Part shown: positions 39,523 through 49,416 of the stretch, in pieces
Layout of the letters: each line of letters begins with the position of its first letter
Position numbering within the stretch: the first letter of the stretch is position 1
Assembly: GCF_002865645.1 (NCBI RefSeq)
Contig: NW_020194684.1
Location: 2,061,241 to 2,125,240 of the forward strand
Source: Hyaloscypha bicolor E
Taxonomy: Eukaryota; Ascomycota; Leotiomycetes; Helotiales; Hyaloscyphaceae
DNA length: 64,000 nt
Direction of reading: 5' to 3'
Made by a program: the position numbers and the translations under genes
The notes under the pieces: generated by a model
Databases searched by the model: none
What the model was told of the DNA's origin: nothing
What the model saw: the letters and a program-made list of their open reading frames with translations, nothing else

Positions 39523-40150
39523 TTTGAGGAATCAATAGATGGAGGACGTCGAAAAGTTAGAAATGTTGGCAGGAAGGAGATGGTGTGCTCAACAAGGAAT
39601 TGAGAACGGCGCCTTCTATGTGCGTGTGTGGGTGGGGCCTCGGCCTCCGGGCTCCGACAAGCGAGTTGCCCAACCAACCACGACTGGCGTCCGTGTTTCT
39701 TATCTAATCTTATTCACTGCTAGGAATGCTCAAGGTATTTTGCAAAACACCTATAGCTAAAGATGTTATTAGAGTAGTAGTTAGAGATTAGTAAGGTAAG
39801 AGTAGAGTTAGTAGAGTTAGTAACGTTGTAGTGAGCTAAGCTATAAAGAGTTAACCGGGCTTCGGTCGACATCGTCGACCGCACGGCCACATCTTTGTCA
39901 TGGATCCTGCAATTTTCGGACCTGTGATAAACATGCAATGAATGACCTTTTCCTGGCATCGGCCGTGCTGTTGTCCTACCAGCTAGGCAAGTATCCACAA
40001 CGAGACAAACAAATGTCTCTGCGGGCGTTTCCGTCTTAACTACTGTATGAATCTATGTATATAGATTCTCCCAGGGCTAACGCATCTTGCCACTAGACCG
40101 TGCAGGCCAGAATGGCAGACGCCGCCAAAGATCTCTAACCTCCTCGTACG
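39523..40150. other. Intergenic, no gene recognised
   Basis: It holds a purine-rich direct repeat (gttagtagagttagtaacg region, 39,770-39,830) and a short palindrome ggtcgacatcgtcgacc near 39,863. No supported coding frame. Confidence 0.5.
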
Positions 40151-41460
40151 ACAGTTTCTCAGCTAGAACTTTATTAAAATGTCTTTTTTCTTTCAGGACA
40201 AAGACTCCTCCTATACCCCTTCAATAATAGCAGAGTCAGTAGCAGCTTCACGTACGAGTATATGTAAAAAGGGCAAGAAATCATCCCCTATCTGGGCTTA
40301 TACTCGCGAACCCTTAGAGTATGAGAATCGAGAGCTTCTTTATTATTTTTATTATAATATCGACGATAAACCTCACGGTGCTAATAATGCTTTTTTATAA
40401 CTAAGTATATTCAAAGGAAGCATTCTCAGGTTTCAATTGAGAAGGGTTTAAGTAAGGGCCAAGAGGTCATATAACAATAACTCAAACAGATTTACTACTA
40501 AGCTATAGCGACTGGGGATACTACGGAGTTCGATATAGCAATCCTAGAGAAATCGATTAATTAAGACGCCCTCACTAAAGCTCCAATTACTCTAATTGTT
40601 ATATATAACCTCTCGTTCTGCTTAGGTGATTGGCCAGCGTTCTGTACCTTTTGCCATGTTCTTAATAGAGCATGTAAAGGCAAGGTTATAACGTATCATA
40701 CAGGATTACGCAATAAGGTTGGGGAAGCTTTCCAAAAACACAAGGATACTGTACGAAAGGCAGTTCAGGCGACGCTCTCTCATATCTATATCTCTCTTGA
40801 TATTTAGACCTCACCAAATCGATGGCTTCTTCTAGCGATCTGTTCACACTTTACCTCGTACGACCAGAAGAAGGAGAAAGCCCTTCTTGCTCTAAAGAAG
40901 GTGCATAGCCACGGCGGAGATGACCAGTTCTCGATCTTTCTCCCTGTCCTTCAGGATTACGGCGTTAAGGAGAAGCTTAGAGCTATTATAGCTAACAATG
41001 CCCCCCCAAATAACGTCCTTTGCCGTACGATTGAGAAGCATATATGGGAGAAGTACGAGAAGGAGTGGTCAGCTAATAACTGGCGGATCCGGTGTATTGG
41101 CTATATTATTAGCCTTGTCGTACAAGCCTTCTTATTTACAGATCTAGTAGATATAGATGAGCTTGAGCCGTACGATGAGGGAGAGGCAGATGGGCAGCTT
41201 ATAAATGAGGAGGCAAAGAAAGCAAAGTTCAGGCTCTTAGGACCCCTTGGCAAAGCACATAATATCATGATCCATATACGTAGTTCAGGTCGTCGTGCAG
41301 ACTATTTCAGGAGCCTGGAGGAAGGGTGATCCCAATAGATAATCGTATGAAGTCCCACTTGGATCATTGGAGAGGTGTCACGAAACCGGGCTCTGGGCTT
41401 GGAAAGCAGGTAGAGTGGCTCTTAATCCGAGGATTCTAAACTAAGGAGGGAAGCTCTGAG
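40150..41460 (+). pseudogene. hAT-family transposase, degraded
   Basis: Plus-strand fragments line up in order with fungal hAT transposases. A BED-type zinc finger comes first (about 40,290-40,440: SPIWAYTREPLEYENRELL, a CX2C position now Y/Y, later QRKHSQVS). Then comes a core with LSHIYISLDI and TSPNRWLLLAICSHF (like ISLDIWTSPNxxAxLxI.AHF). The longest open piece, 40,901-41,329, has HIWEKYEKEWSANNWRIRCIGYIISLVVQAFLF, typical of the region before the dimerisation domain. Several stops are TAA or TAG where CAA or TGG is expected, as RIP or drift would give. Near 40,395 the frame also shifts. The C-terminal dimerisation motif is missing and I could not assign terminal inverted repeats. Confidence 0.8.
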
Positions 41461-41990
41461 TACAGGAGCTTTGGTGTTCTAAATACTAGCCAGCCGTATG
41501 CGTCATCGCGTGGTCACGTGACGCTAAATTTCCTAGTGAAGTGTTGAACTAGCTAAAGCAATATAGCTAGGGTCACGTGCTTGCAATATAAACCAAGTAA
41601 AACGTATTGAATTGACTGCTGTTCTACAGTGGTAAGTAGACCGTATATATAGCCCTGAACCCCCTAAGTCACATGCACTAAACCCCTAAACCAGAGAGCC
41701 TTATACTGAACCATTCAACCTCAGCTGAACCGATTTAGCCTCACAGGGCTTATTATGCCCTGTATCAACCTTACAGGGCATAATCTACTCAGTAATAAGC
41801 CTATGGCTTAAGCCCCATTAGTACACAGCCCCTAAGGCTCTGTTCCAGGGCTTACTAAGCCTATTAGGGGCCTCAGGCCCCTAATTTCAACATGAAGCGG
41901 CAGAGCGTAACAAGAGGCAGTAGGCGGAAGTTCGATGTTTTTGAAGCTCCAATAAAATGGTGGCCCTTTGCCGAAGTCCAACGTGCCTTC
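41461..41990. other. Repeat-like noncoding stretch with inverted motifs
   Basis: It contains CACGTG twice (41,513 and 41,573), an inverted pair built on cagggc/gccctg (41,742-41,785), and a hairpin AGGGGCC-TCA-GGCCCCT near 41,866. The pattern (acagggc, cctaag, gggcttac repeated) suggests the edge of a small transposable element, but I could not define its ends. Confidence 0.4.
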
Positions 41991-42050
41991 CTTCAGGTAG
42001 ACTGATTTTCGTTATCCATTGGTAAGAAAAACAACCTTAGTATTACTCTT

Positions 42051-42647
42051 CTATGATCCTTTCGCTGGATTACAGAGAGTAACGGTGAATTCTTGGCCGT
42101 CTGGAAAATACAATCTAGAAGTATTGTTTTTCGATGGCAGTCTTTTGGCATTAAAGCAAGTTGGATCCAATGGTCGGGTTTTTGGAAGAAAAGAAAATCC
42201 CACGGTGTCATTGAACGTTGCAATAGTCATCCACGTCCCGTCAGCGATGAACTCCTGTCCAACCTTGTATTGTGCTTCGTGACTTGACATTCGAAAATGG
42301 CTTCGAGAAAACATTCTCTCGAAGGTTTGCAGGAGATCCCCGGGACGACTAGAGAAATGGTCTTCTTCATCTTGGTTATCTTGTAATATAGAGTCGGTTT
42401 TGGTATCTTGGAGAACATCTTCCGTATGGGTTGACGTCGATGGCTTTTTAGTAATGGATCTATTGGAAAGTAATCGATTTATTGATGGAAAATCGATATA
42501 TTGAAGGTTGATAGACTGCAGAATGACTAGATACAGAAGAGTGAGTTCTGGAAAATAGAGGAAAAGTGTCCAAAGTAAGGGATTTATTCCCATTACCCTT
42601 CGGCGATACCGGTGATGCCGAGCCCGCTTTCTCCGATATATTATCAA
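42051..42647 (-). CDS. Hypothetical protein, 198 aa, possibly truncated
   Basis: Not recognised. The N-terminal quarter is encoded by the left inverted repeat (42,457-42,797), which in the right copy has no matching open frame, so the real start may be later. A hydrophobic stretch (LLWTLFLYFPELTLLYLVIL, residues about 24-43) could be a membrane segment or a noncoding reading. The C-terminal half (QYKVGQEFIADGTWMTIATF, then LYFPDGQEFTVTLCNPAKGS) looks like a folded domain. After the stop the same frame continues to about 41,920 with only TAG and TAA interruptions (KEGTLDFGKGPPFYWSFKN), so the ancestral protein was probably longer. It may well be a pseudogene. Confidence 0.4.
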   Translation of the reverse strand: MIIYRRKRARHHRYRRRVMGINPLLWTLFLYFPELTLLYLVILQSINLQYIDFPSINRLLSNRSITKKPSTSTHTEDVLQDTKTDSILQDNQDEEDHFSSRPGDLLQTFERMFSRSHFRMSSHEAQYKVGQEFIADGTWMTIATFNDTVGFSFLPKTRPLDPTCFNAKRLPSKNNTSRLYFPDGQEFTVTLCNPAKGS

Positions 42648-42797
42648 TCAGCTAATAAATCAAAGGTAATCAAAATGACGATATACTAGTAAGCTTGGTA
42701 AGCTCGGCGAGTGACGCATGACAAATGAGAGTGGTTGAACCTGGTGCTGGAAGGACTGGTAAGCTAGCTATGGTAGCGTACCAATTTCAATAGGATC
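42457..42797 (-). repeat. About 340-bp inverted repeat, left arm
   Basis: Its reverse complement matches 45,666-46,016 nearly end to end, for example ctagcttaccagtccttc, then cttactttggacactttt and ctagtcattctgca. I estimate about 80-85 percent identity with small indels. Matching stops just past tttccaatagat. It lies over the 5' part of the 42,051-42,647 frame. Confidence 0.88.
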
Positions 42798-42840
42798 TGT
42801 ACAGCTCATTTGCTGCATTTTGCTTCTTTTCAGAGGTACT

Positions 42841-43529
42841 CTAATCCAAGGGTTCAACCGGCTTGCCCACATATGTCACTGACGAAGATTCCGTATGCGT
42901 TGGTTGGGATTCGGATTTTTCTTGTAGTTTGCTAGTCTCAGACCCCTCTACCAAAGTGTTTTCGATGTCCGAGTTGGCGGGGCGATCATTATCTTTCAAA
43001 GACAATGCTATTTCTCTTGACTCTCGAATAGCACTACCAAGAATTGTCTCTGAGTTTTGTACGTTTACCATTAGCCTCAAGGCATCTGGATCACCATCAG
43101 ACGATGATATATTGATGAGATCGCGAGGGGCAGTGTTGCACGGTGTCTTGTTCTGTGGTCCTTGAGTATCGGTCGAATCAAGAGTAAAGTCCACCTGCTC
43201 TGAATCCTCTGTACTAGTTCGTCCGATGGTGGTGTTAATAATTTGAACTAAGTCGCGACCCTCGTCTACAAGAGACGTCAAATCGCTTGCATGCATGATT
43301 TTAGAAATCTCTCCGGCATCTCCGGATTCGCACGAGACTGATTTGTGAGACCTCACTGGAATTATACGCGGTGGGGTTTCCATGAGGCCGTCTGTCATGC
43401 TTTCTTTGCTGCTAGATGCAGAAAAAAGTGAGTTTGCATCACTTGTATCAATTCGGGGTATGACTTCGTCCAAGGCTTGAGCTGAGGTTCCCAAACCCTG
43501 GGCCTGCTCCGGATTCTGTTCTGAGGCAG
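42841..43529 (-). pseudogene. STAND-associated gene, 3' part, separated by an inserted element
   Basis: A continuous minus frame of about 229 residues, from ATASEQNPEQ to the stop at 42,841, rich in S, T, E and D and probably disordered. It contains no domain I recognise. An ATG at 43,641 would add 37 residues, but those are encoded by the inserted element (MVQLKRYYG is its terminal repeat), so it is not an original start. It lies directly behind the STAND N-terminal exons (45,191-44,387) across the 853-bp element. Taking out the element and one TA leaves this frame one base off the upstream frame, so either there was a further indel or an intron was present. Confidence 0.55.
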
Positions 43530-43739
43530 TAGCTGAACCATAATATCGCTTAAGTTGAACCATATTATCAGTAGCGAGAATACCCTTGTATTTTCCATAA
43601 TATGGTTCAACTTCCCTCACCAAAAACCGTACTATACTCACTATCTTTAGTAATATATAGACACCAGCCCTCGTTTACACCCTCTATCCAACCCCGACCT
43701 CCTCTCAACGGCCCGCCAGGTATACTCCTAGCATATACT

Positions 43740-44040
43740 TAACCTTTACTACTAAGAAACATATAGGTAAGTTAGAATATATCTTGCTTTACTATTACTA
43801 TCACTCAAACATATACTCTGCATATAAAAACTATATACCTAGTATATGCTTTACTCTTATTGCTAAGAAGTATATAAGTAAGCTAGAATATATCTTGCTT
43901 TACTATTACTATTACTCAAGCATATACTCGATATATGGAACCCATATACTTAGTATATACTTTACTTTATTACTACCCGTAATATATATTCGGCATATAG
44001 AATCTATATGCCTAGCATATACTGAACCTAACCCGTAGAG
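43740..44040 (+). repeat. 111-bp tandem repeat, about 2.7 units
   Basis: Units such as gttagaatatatcttgcttt at 43,771 and gctagaatatatcttgcttt at 43,882 are 111 bp apart; a weaker third unit follows from about 43,980. Each unit also contains short palindromic gtatatac/catatact motifs. The array fills the centre of the MITE. Confidence 0.85.
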
Positions 44041-44345
44041 CCTTTATACTTTAATATATCCCAATACTGGGAGCTCTCACCGCCCCCTGACCCCCCGGAC
44101 TAACCCAGACCCTAACCCCTGACTCTAAGCCCCCTCGCAAGCTCGGGACTAACCCGAACCTTCCTAGCTCATATAACTTATTGCCTATATATATATGCAG
44201 AGCATAAGGGGAGTATACGCAGAATATAAGGAGAGTATATGCCTAAAATATAATTGTTATAAAACCTATTTATTTGCTCGGCTAGCTGTCTCGCTTCTTT
44301 AAGCGATACTATGGATCAGCTAAATAAACGAGCATATGCAAAGTT
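44041..44345. other. Right interior of the MITE, noncoding
   Basis: It includes a C-rich stretch (cgccccctgacccccc near 44,080) followed by AT-rich sequence up to the right terminal repeat. No coding frame. Confidence 0.6.
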
Positions 44346-44386
44346 TGATAATATGGTTCAACTTAAGCGATACTATGGTTCAACTA

Positions 44387-45191
44387 AAACCCCTTCTGTT
44401 CTTTTGTAGTTTCAGGATTTGTCTTAATCGGTATCCGCTCGGATCTTCTGTGAAATTTGCCTTTCACTATTCTCGAGTTCGAGACGGCTGCTAAGAAACT
44501 AGAAACTGCAACTTGAAATTTATCGTGATCGTTCTGCTCCTGGGTGCTGGGGCAAACATCGGGATTCGACTGGTTCTTTCCCGACGCACTGTCGTTCGGT
44601 CGGCTTGACTGATGCATGAATTGTAACCTAGATTTGACGAATTCAATATCGTCTTGTCCTTGAAGTTGCAGCTCGATAGATATCAACTGTTGATATAGCA
44701 AAATGTGGACCTTCGCTTTCTCTAATTCGTTAAGCAGCGCTTGAGCTTGTGGCCTGAGGGTGAATTGGTAGTAGAAAGATATTCCACTCGCTATAAGATC
44801 TAGCTTCTTCCGTTTTGCCTCTTCTCGAGCTTTCCAGGTTTTGTGGAACTGCTTAAGAGTGAGACAAAATTGACGGCATTGATCAACGATGGACTCCCAA
44901 TCGGTTCCGTGACAATTAAACTTGTCTTTAGTTCGGGTTTTGGCCTCTCTGGCAGCTTTCGTCAAACGATCAAGAAACTAAATCTTATTAGCAAAAGGTA
45001 AATTGTTTCTAAAGGTGTAAGATGCATACCCGGAGATACTCTGCAAATCTGTTCATAACATTGTCCCAAAACTTATGCCTTGTCTTCCAGTGCCTAATGG
45101 CGTTTAGACACTGTCCTATAGCATTACAGCTAATGTCGGCAACAGTGGCAACACTAGACAAAACACCCAGGGCTGCGACTAGTTCAGCCAT
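44387..45191 (-). pseudogene. Fungal STAND-type N-terminal domain protein, 5' part
   Basis: Two exons on the minus strand: 45,191-45,030 (54 codons) and 44,977-44,387, with a 52-nt intron (gtatgc...tttag, branch gctaat). Joined, they give MAELVAALGVLSSVATVADI at the start and continue EYLR-FLDRLTKAAREAK. This helical layout (MAExxAAxGVxSSxxxVxDI, then Trp-rich amphipathic helices) is typical of the N-terminal domains of fungal STAND/NLR-like proteins. It continues for about 250 residues to KEQKGF, where the MITE begins and gives a TAG (44,384-44,386). No NACHT or NB-ARC domain follows, so this may be a stand-alone N-terminal protein or a remnant. The splice sites are well formed and the frame up to the insertion is intact. 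Confidence 0.65.
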
Positions 45192-45665
45192 GGCGATCGC
45201 ATGCTCGCTTCAAAAATGACCCAAGCTATAGACAATTTCAAGAGTAGTATAGGGAGGGATATTAAAATGACATATGTGCTTTGGAGTTTCAGGTCGGAAG
45301 AGTTGCAGGAGGCCTTGCGTACCAATTGTTTTGTCGAGGTTGAAATTCGGCGTAGTGGGTGTGCGAAGTGCACATGTCATAAAATGAGAACGAGGCGAAG
45401 AGTTAAAAGGTTAATTGAAATGGAAAGCCGCAGGACAATAAAATAATTGGGGAGGCGGGTGGTTGTTCCATTTTACAAGGCTACCTGAAAACGAGGCAGA
45501 ATCGATGGCGGATTGAAGTGTGGTAGGTGTTGGTTAAAAGTGACGTTGATTGGAACCACGTAGCCTCCGTCGTGCATCCTGGAGCCACACGCAAAATACA
45601 AGGCACTGGCATAGTCTTCTCTGACGTTCCGCCCAACTACCGCGTATGCCCTTGAAGCTATCTGT
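45192..45665. promoter_or_regulatory. Upstream region of the STAND-N gene, no gene seen
   Basis: 474 bp between the ATG at 45,191 and the right inverted repeat. It should contain the promoter of the minus-strand gene. Short frames here have no family features. Confidence 0.4.
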
Positions 45666-46016
45666 TGAATTGGTACACTACCTTAGCTAGCTTACCAGTC
45701 CTTCCAGCACCAGGTTCAACCACTAATTTAGGATTCTCCACTCTCATTTGTTATGCGTTCACTCGCAGATCTTACCAAGCTCACTAATATATTGTTATTT
45801 TGATTACTTGTGATTTATTAGCTGATTTATAATGTATTGGAGAAAGCAGGCTAGGCATTATCGATATTGCCGATAGGTAATGGGGATAAAGATCCTTACT
45901 TTGGACACTTTCTCCTCTGTTTTTAGACTTCACTCTTGTATCTAGTCATTCTACAGACTGTCAACCTCCTATATCAATTTTCCATCAATATATTAATCAT
46001 TTTCCAATAGAACGGA
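45666..46016 (+). repeat. About 340-bp inverted repeat, right arm
   Basis: Counterpart of 42,457-42,797 in opposite orientation. It contains a 12-bp insert (aatttaggattc region) and small indels relative to the left arm. It ends 10 bp before the first ATG of the ankyrin gene, so it may supply the promoter or 5' UTR of that gene. The right arm has an ATG (45,831) that the left arm lacks. Confidence 0.88.
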
Positions 46017-46025
46017 TATGAAGCA

Positions 46026-46702
46026 ATGGCACATTTGCTAGAATGCAAAGATATAGAGAGAAGCTCAAAGAACTTGGTAGCAACGGCAAAACTGTATAAT
46101 GCCGTAAAAAGAGGGGATGAGAATGAGGACCGGTTATTACTGGAGACAAACGTCGATGTTGCACTCGGTGAAGAATGCGCGGCAGGGAACGCAAGGCAAT
46201 AGTACACTTGCTGGTAGAAAAGGTGGCGGACGATATAAAGACTGGAAACGGATGGACAATTCTGCAGCAGGAGGCCTACGATGGGCACCGGGAGGTGGTA
46301 CAACTGCTACTGGACAAGAAGGTGCTGCTCGAGACGAAAGATGGGGAGTGGGGGGAGCCGGCACTAGTCTTAGCAGCCCGGAGAGGGCAGGACGCGGTAG
46401 TACGGCTGCTGCTAGAAAATGGGGCAGACGTCGAGGCTAGGGGTTATAATGAACAAACATCGATGCATAAGGCGGCTGGGAGAGTGGTTACTGATGGATA
46501 CTATGGGGGGCACGTGGCGATGTTGCGGCTGTTGCTAGAGAAAGGGGCTAACGTCGAGGCGAGGGATCATGATGGACGGACGGCGCTGCACAGGGCAAGC
46601 TATGACAGCCATGAAGAGATAGTAGTGATGCTATATGAGAAAGGGGCTAATATCGAGGCAAAATTTAAGAATATTCGGACAGCGCAATTTTATTTAAATT
46701 AA
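46026..46702 (+). pseudogene. Ankyrin-repeat protein, frameshifted and truncated
   Basis: The frame from ATG 46,026 gives 58 residues (MAHLLECKDIERSSKNLVA..., LYNAVKRGDENEDRLLLE, EECAAGNARQ) and stops at 46,202. The ankyrin reading goes on in another frame from about 46,175: AIVHLLVEKVADDIKTGNGW, DGHREVVQLLLDKKVLLETK, AVVRLLLENGADVEARGY, HVAMLRLLLEKGANVEARDH, GRTALHRASYDSHEEIVVML and EKGANIEAK. That is about five repeats, ending at 46,702 in the middle of one. A one-base indel near 46,190 would explain the break. Ankyrin repeats are protein-binding and often form the C-terminal part of fungal NLRs. It starts right after the right inverted repeat. Confidence 0.7.
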
Positions 46703-47075
46703 AAGTTTATTTAAATTACGAATTTTTACTTCACGTTTTTGTACTTGTTTCAAATATAGGCATGAAAACCATTTTATTTTTCTATGTACAAAGACTCGAT
46801 ATCCATAGAGGACATTTGCTCAAGGCAATAAAGTGCATTCGCTATTCTAAGACTCAAAGTCTAAAGGTCATGCCAAGGGCTGTAAAGACTTGAGCATATC
46901 ACTCGCGTACATGACGCATCTCCATAAAGGAACTAATGAGAACAAGTCTCCCTACGTGAGGATAAAGCTCGACGGCTTGAAGTCATCACAGACAAGCTGT
47001 GGAATTATCACAAAGGATGTCTATCACAAGGATGTAGTCTCAAGAAAGAGGACGAGATTCGTGATCTGGGAGAAA
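46703..47075 (+). other. Noncoding stretch with a coiled-coil gene fragment
   Basis: From about 46,957 to 47,138 a plus frame reads EDKARRLEVITDKLWNYHKG and KKEDEIRDLGEIMEGSSEMK, a charged heptad-like coiled coil without a start. It runs into the 3' end of the minus-strand gene and is probably a leftover of another gene. The left part has no feature. Confidence 0.35.
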
Positions 47076-49142
47076 TTATGGAGGGCTCTTCCGAGATGAA
47101 GGGTAAGCAGCAAACGCAACTCCTTCTGAAACCGCGGCGGCAGTGACCGGGGATTGGTTTCCAGGCTTGGGACCCTCGCCAACTGGTGTTGGTGTCGTGG
47201 TTATGGAGTCCGAGTCTTCGGCGCGGGCCGGAGCACGAGCACGAGCACGCTTCTTGGGCGGGCCATCCCTGGGGTCCATCCCGTAAGACTCGCACCATTC
47301 TGACCATAGATCCCGCTTGACCTGTTGAACGAATCCAGGAGTCTGGACCAGCTCCTTCTTGGCCTCGGCCTTCGCGCGAGCTTTGATAGCCTCGACGCAC
47401 GTACCCCAGAGAACTTGCTTTCCGGTGGCACGGTCGTAGACCCAGCGCGTCTTTTCCTCTTCCTGTGCCAATCAGATACCGTTAGCCTTGAACTCGTATT
47501 CCTGTCGTTCCACATGCTCCCTGTCCCAATCCTGTTGACCCTCTTTGTCCGCGATATGATGGACCGTGCTGGGGGAACTCACAATATGCTGTCTGAGGAT
47601 CTTATCGTTGTGTTTCACGGTGGCGACATGGAGCTCTTGCGGGGAAGCACCAGGCAAGAGGTCTTTCATGTCGTCTCGAGTGGCCAGGATAGGTTCGCCC
47701 TTGGCATTGACCTTGTACGGCCATGGGTCTTCATCTGTCTTGACTTGTCTGCTAGTGAAAGGTTTTGGCTCGCTGGCTGTGCTCTGCGCGCTATCGGTCG
47801 GAGCGGTCGAAGTAGCTCGCTGGGCTGGAGTTGCTGGGCGTCCAGCCGCGCTAGAAGCCGGCTTGGTTGCTTCATTGCCTCGTCGCGGCGGTTGAGCTAC
47901 ACTCGACTGTGGTGGTCCTTGTGCAGGGGCTGGGCCTCGTGCGGACTTTGAGGCGGCGGTGGAGGCTGGTGGAGTCTGGCTGGCCTCCCGCTCCTTCTCC
48001 TCCTCGTCTTCGTCATCCTCGCCGAACTCTTCTGGTTCCAGCCGGGCTCTAAGCGGCTTGAATGCTGGGTCAAGGAAGTATTCGAAGAAATCAAGGATGT
48101 TTGGGCCTTTCCTATTGGTCCGGGTGTAGATTTGTGTTTCTTGCATGTAATGGGTCAAAAAGTCATACGCAAGTTCGAGGTTATGCTTAACAGGGTCCGA
48201 AAGTTCTCGGTCGACGCGCGGGCGTGGACGATGCTGGAACTGTGCGAACCGGCCCTCGTCCTCGAGTGGAGGCTGCGCCCACAAAGTGATACCGTTTTCG
48301 TGCTTTTGGACCTCGAGGACGACACGAAAGTACTTTCCGATGGTATCAAGGGCTGTGCGCTTCTTGTCGAGGATGACAAACTTCCAAAGAGCCCCATGTA
48401 GGTCGACGGAATACATGAATTCGCCTGATTCATCAACAATCGGATGATGGTTGGGTCTGGGTTGTCGAGGAGTCTCGGCGGTGTAATCGAAGGGAACATA
48501 TTTGGGATGTCTGGGTCTAGAGGACGTGGAAGCACTTTGACCGGTAGGTCTGCGCTGACTAGGGTTGTTCGATCCACCGGTACTCACGCCTGCCATCGGG
48601 CCAACGATCGAGCCGGTTCCCTGACCCCTATTCACTTGGTTGGGCTTGGCGCCAGCGGGTCGACGGGTGGCTTCGGCGAACGACTTCTTACCACGGGGCG
48701 GGGGCTGCACAGTGTGACTGGAACGTGTACTTGCGGGGCCCGAGGGGGTTCCTTGCCCACCGGCATTCGAGGGAGGTACTCCGAGTGGGATTCGGCCTCT
48801 CTGGCGTTCAGTGTTCGGATACAGACGCCCCTCCACTGGCTCGGCGTGTGGGAATTTAAAGAGACCCTTGACTGCGGGCGGTCAGTCAGCGCCCGGTAGA
48901 AGGGATGGGGCACTCGATACTTACAGAGGAGCTGGCAGAGCTCGACATCGGCGGTCCACTCAATCCAAGCCTCGAATTTCGAAGCCATGGGCCAGTCGGA
49001 TGAAAACAGGTACGCCTTCACGAGCTTGATGAGGATTTTCATCGCGAGTATTTCGGATATGTTCGGTCGATATATCGGTATTTCGAGATTTGTCCACGAA
49101 CCATTCAAGGTCGTGCACGTAATAGCTCTCGTTGCCTGCCAT
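47076..49142 (-). CDS. Hypothetical basic low-complexity protein with a conserved N-terminal region (possibly damaged)
   Basis: Not recognised as a named family. A clear intron (48,924-48,872, gtaagt...gctgac...cgcag, 53 nt) joins WTADVELCQLL to FKGLFKFPHAEPVEGRLYPN. The best in-frame start is ATG 49,042 (MKILIKLVKAYLFSSDWPMA), giving 505 residues to TGA at 47,474. ATG 49,142 has a better context (gtcaccATGG) and a plausible peptide (MAGNESYYVHDLEWFVDKSR) but is one base out of frame, suggesting an indel near 49,055. After the TGA the same frame stays open for 131 more codons (AQEEEKTRWVYDRATGKQV...), with KKRARARAPAR, so the stop may be a CGA to TGA change. Middle part: a folded-looking segment (FMYSVDLHGALWKFVILDKK to FEYFLDPAF) between P/S/R/E-rich linkers. 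It shares its promoter with the coiled-coil gene. Confidence 0.6.
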
Positions 49143-49347
49143 GGTGACAACGACAACGTTTGTTTGATGATGTAGAAGGAAGGAAACAAACAGATCGAGA
49201 GCGCGATTATGATGCAAAATTCCTGTGGCGCTAGTGTGGCATTAGGCGAGCACAAAGTCAATAGAGCGCAAGGCTGAGATGAGAGCCTTGCTGGCCGAGT
49301 GAACAAAACCAAAATCGAGGGCGCCTTTGCTCGGCACGATAACATCA
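49143..49347. promoter_or_regulatory. Shared divergent promoter region
   Basis: 205 bp separate the ATG at 49,142 (minus) and the ATG at 49,348 (plus). The layout suggests joint control of the two genes. No clear TATA box. A pyrimidine-rich stretch lies before the minus ATG. Confidence 0.5.
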
Positions 49348-49385
49348 ATGGATTCATCATTCACAAAAATGCTGAATCAGAGCAA

Positions 49386-49416
<31 letters not shown>

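Larger units (their letters stand above)
43532..44384 (-). mobile_element. 853-bp nonautonomous DNA element (Tc1/mariner-like MITE) with 39-bp TIRs and TA duplications
   Basis: The ends are 39-bp inverted repeats (43,532-43,570 and 44,346-44,384) with two mismatches, starting GYTGAACCATARTATCGC. TA stands on both sides (43,530-43,531 and 44,385-44,386), the target duplication of the Tc1/mariner/pogo group. There is no transposase inside. A third copy of the terminal motif lies inverted at 43,595-43,613 and would form a hairpin with the left end. The middle holds a 111-bp tandem repeat. It sits inside the STAND gene and supplies that gene's present stop codon. Confidence 0.85.

Noticed and set aside
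41866..41885. Helitron 3' end (hairpin followed by CTAA)
   Set aside because: The hairpin overlaps the CTAA and no 5' TC end or helicase gene was seen.
47472..47490. A 17-nt intron removing the in-frame TGA
   Set aside because: Too short for a fungal spliceosomal intron, and removal would shift the frame of the downstream part.
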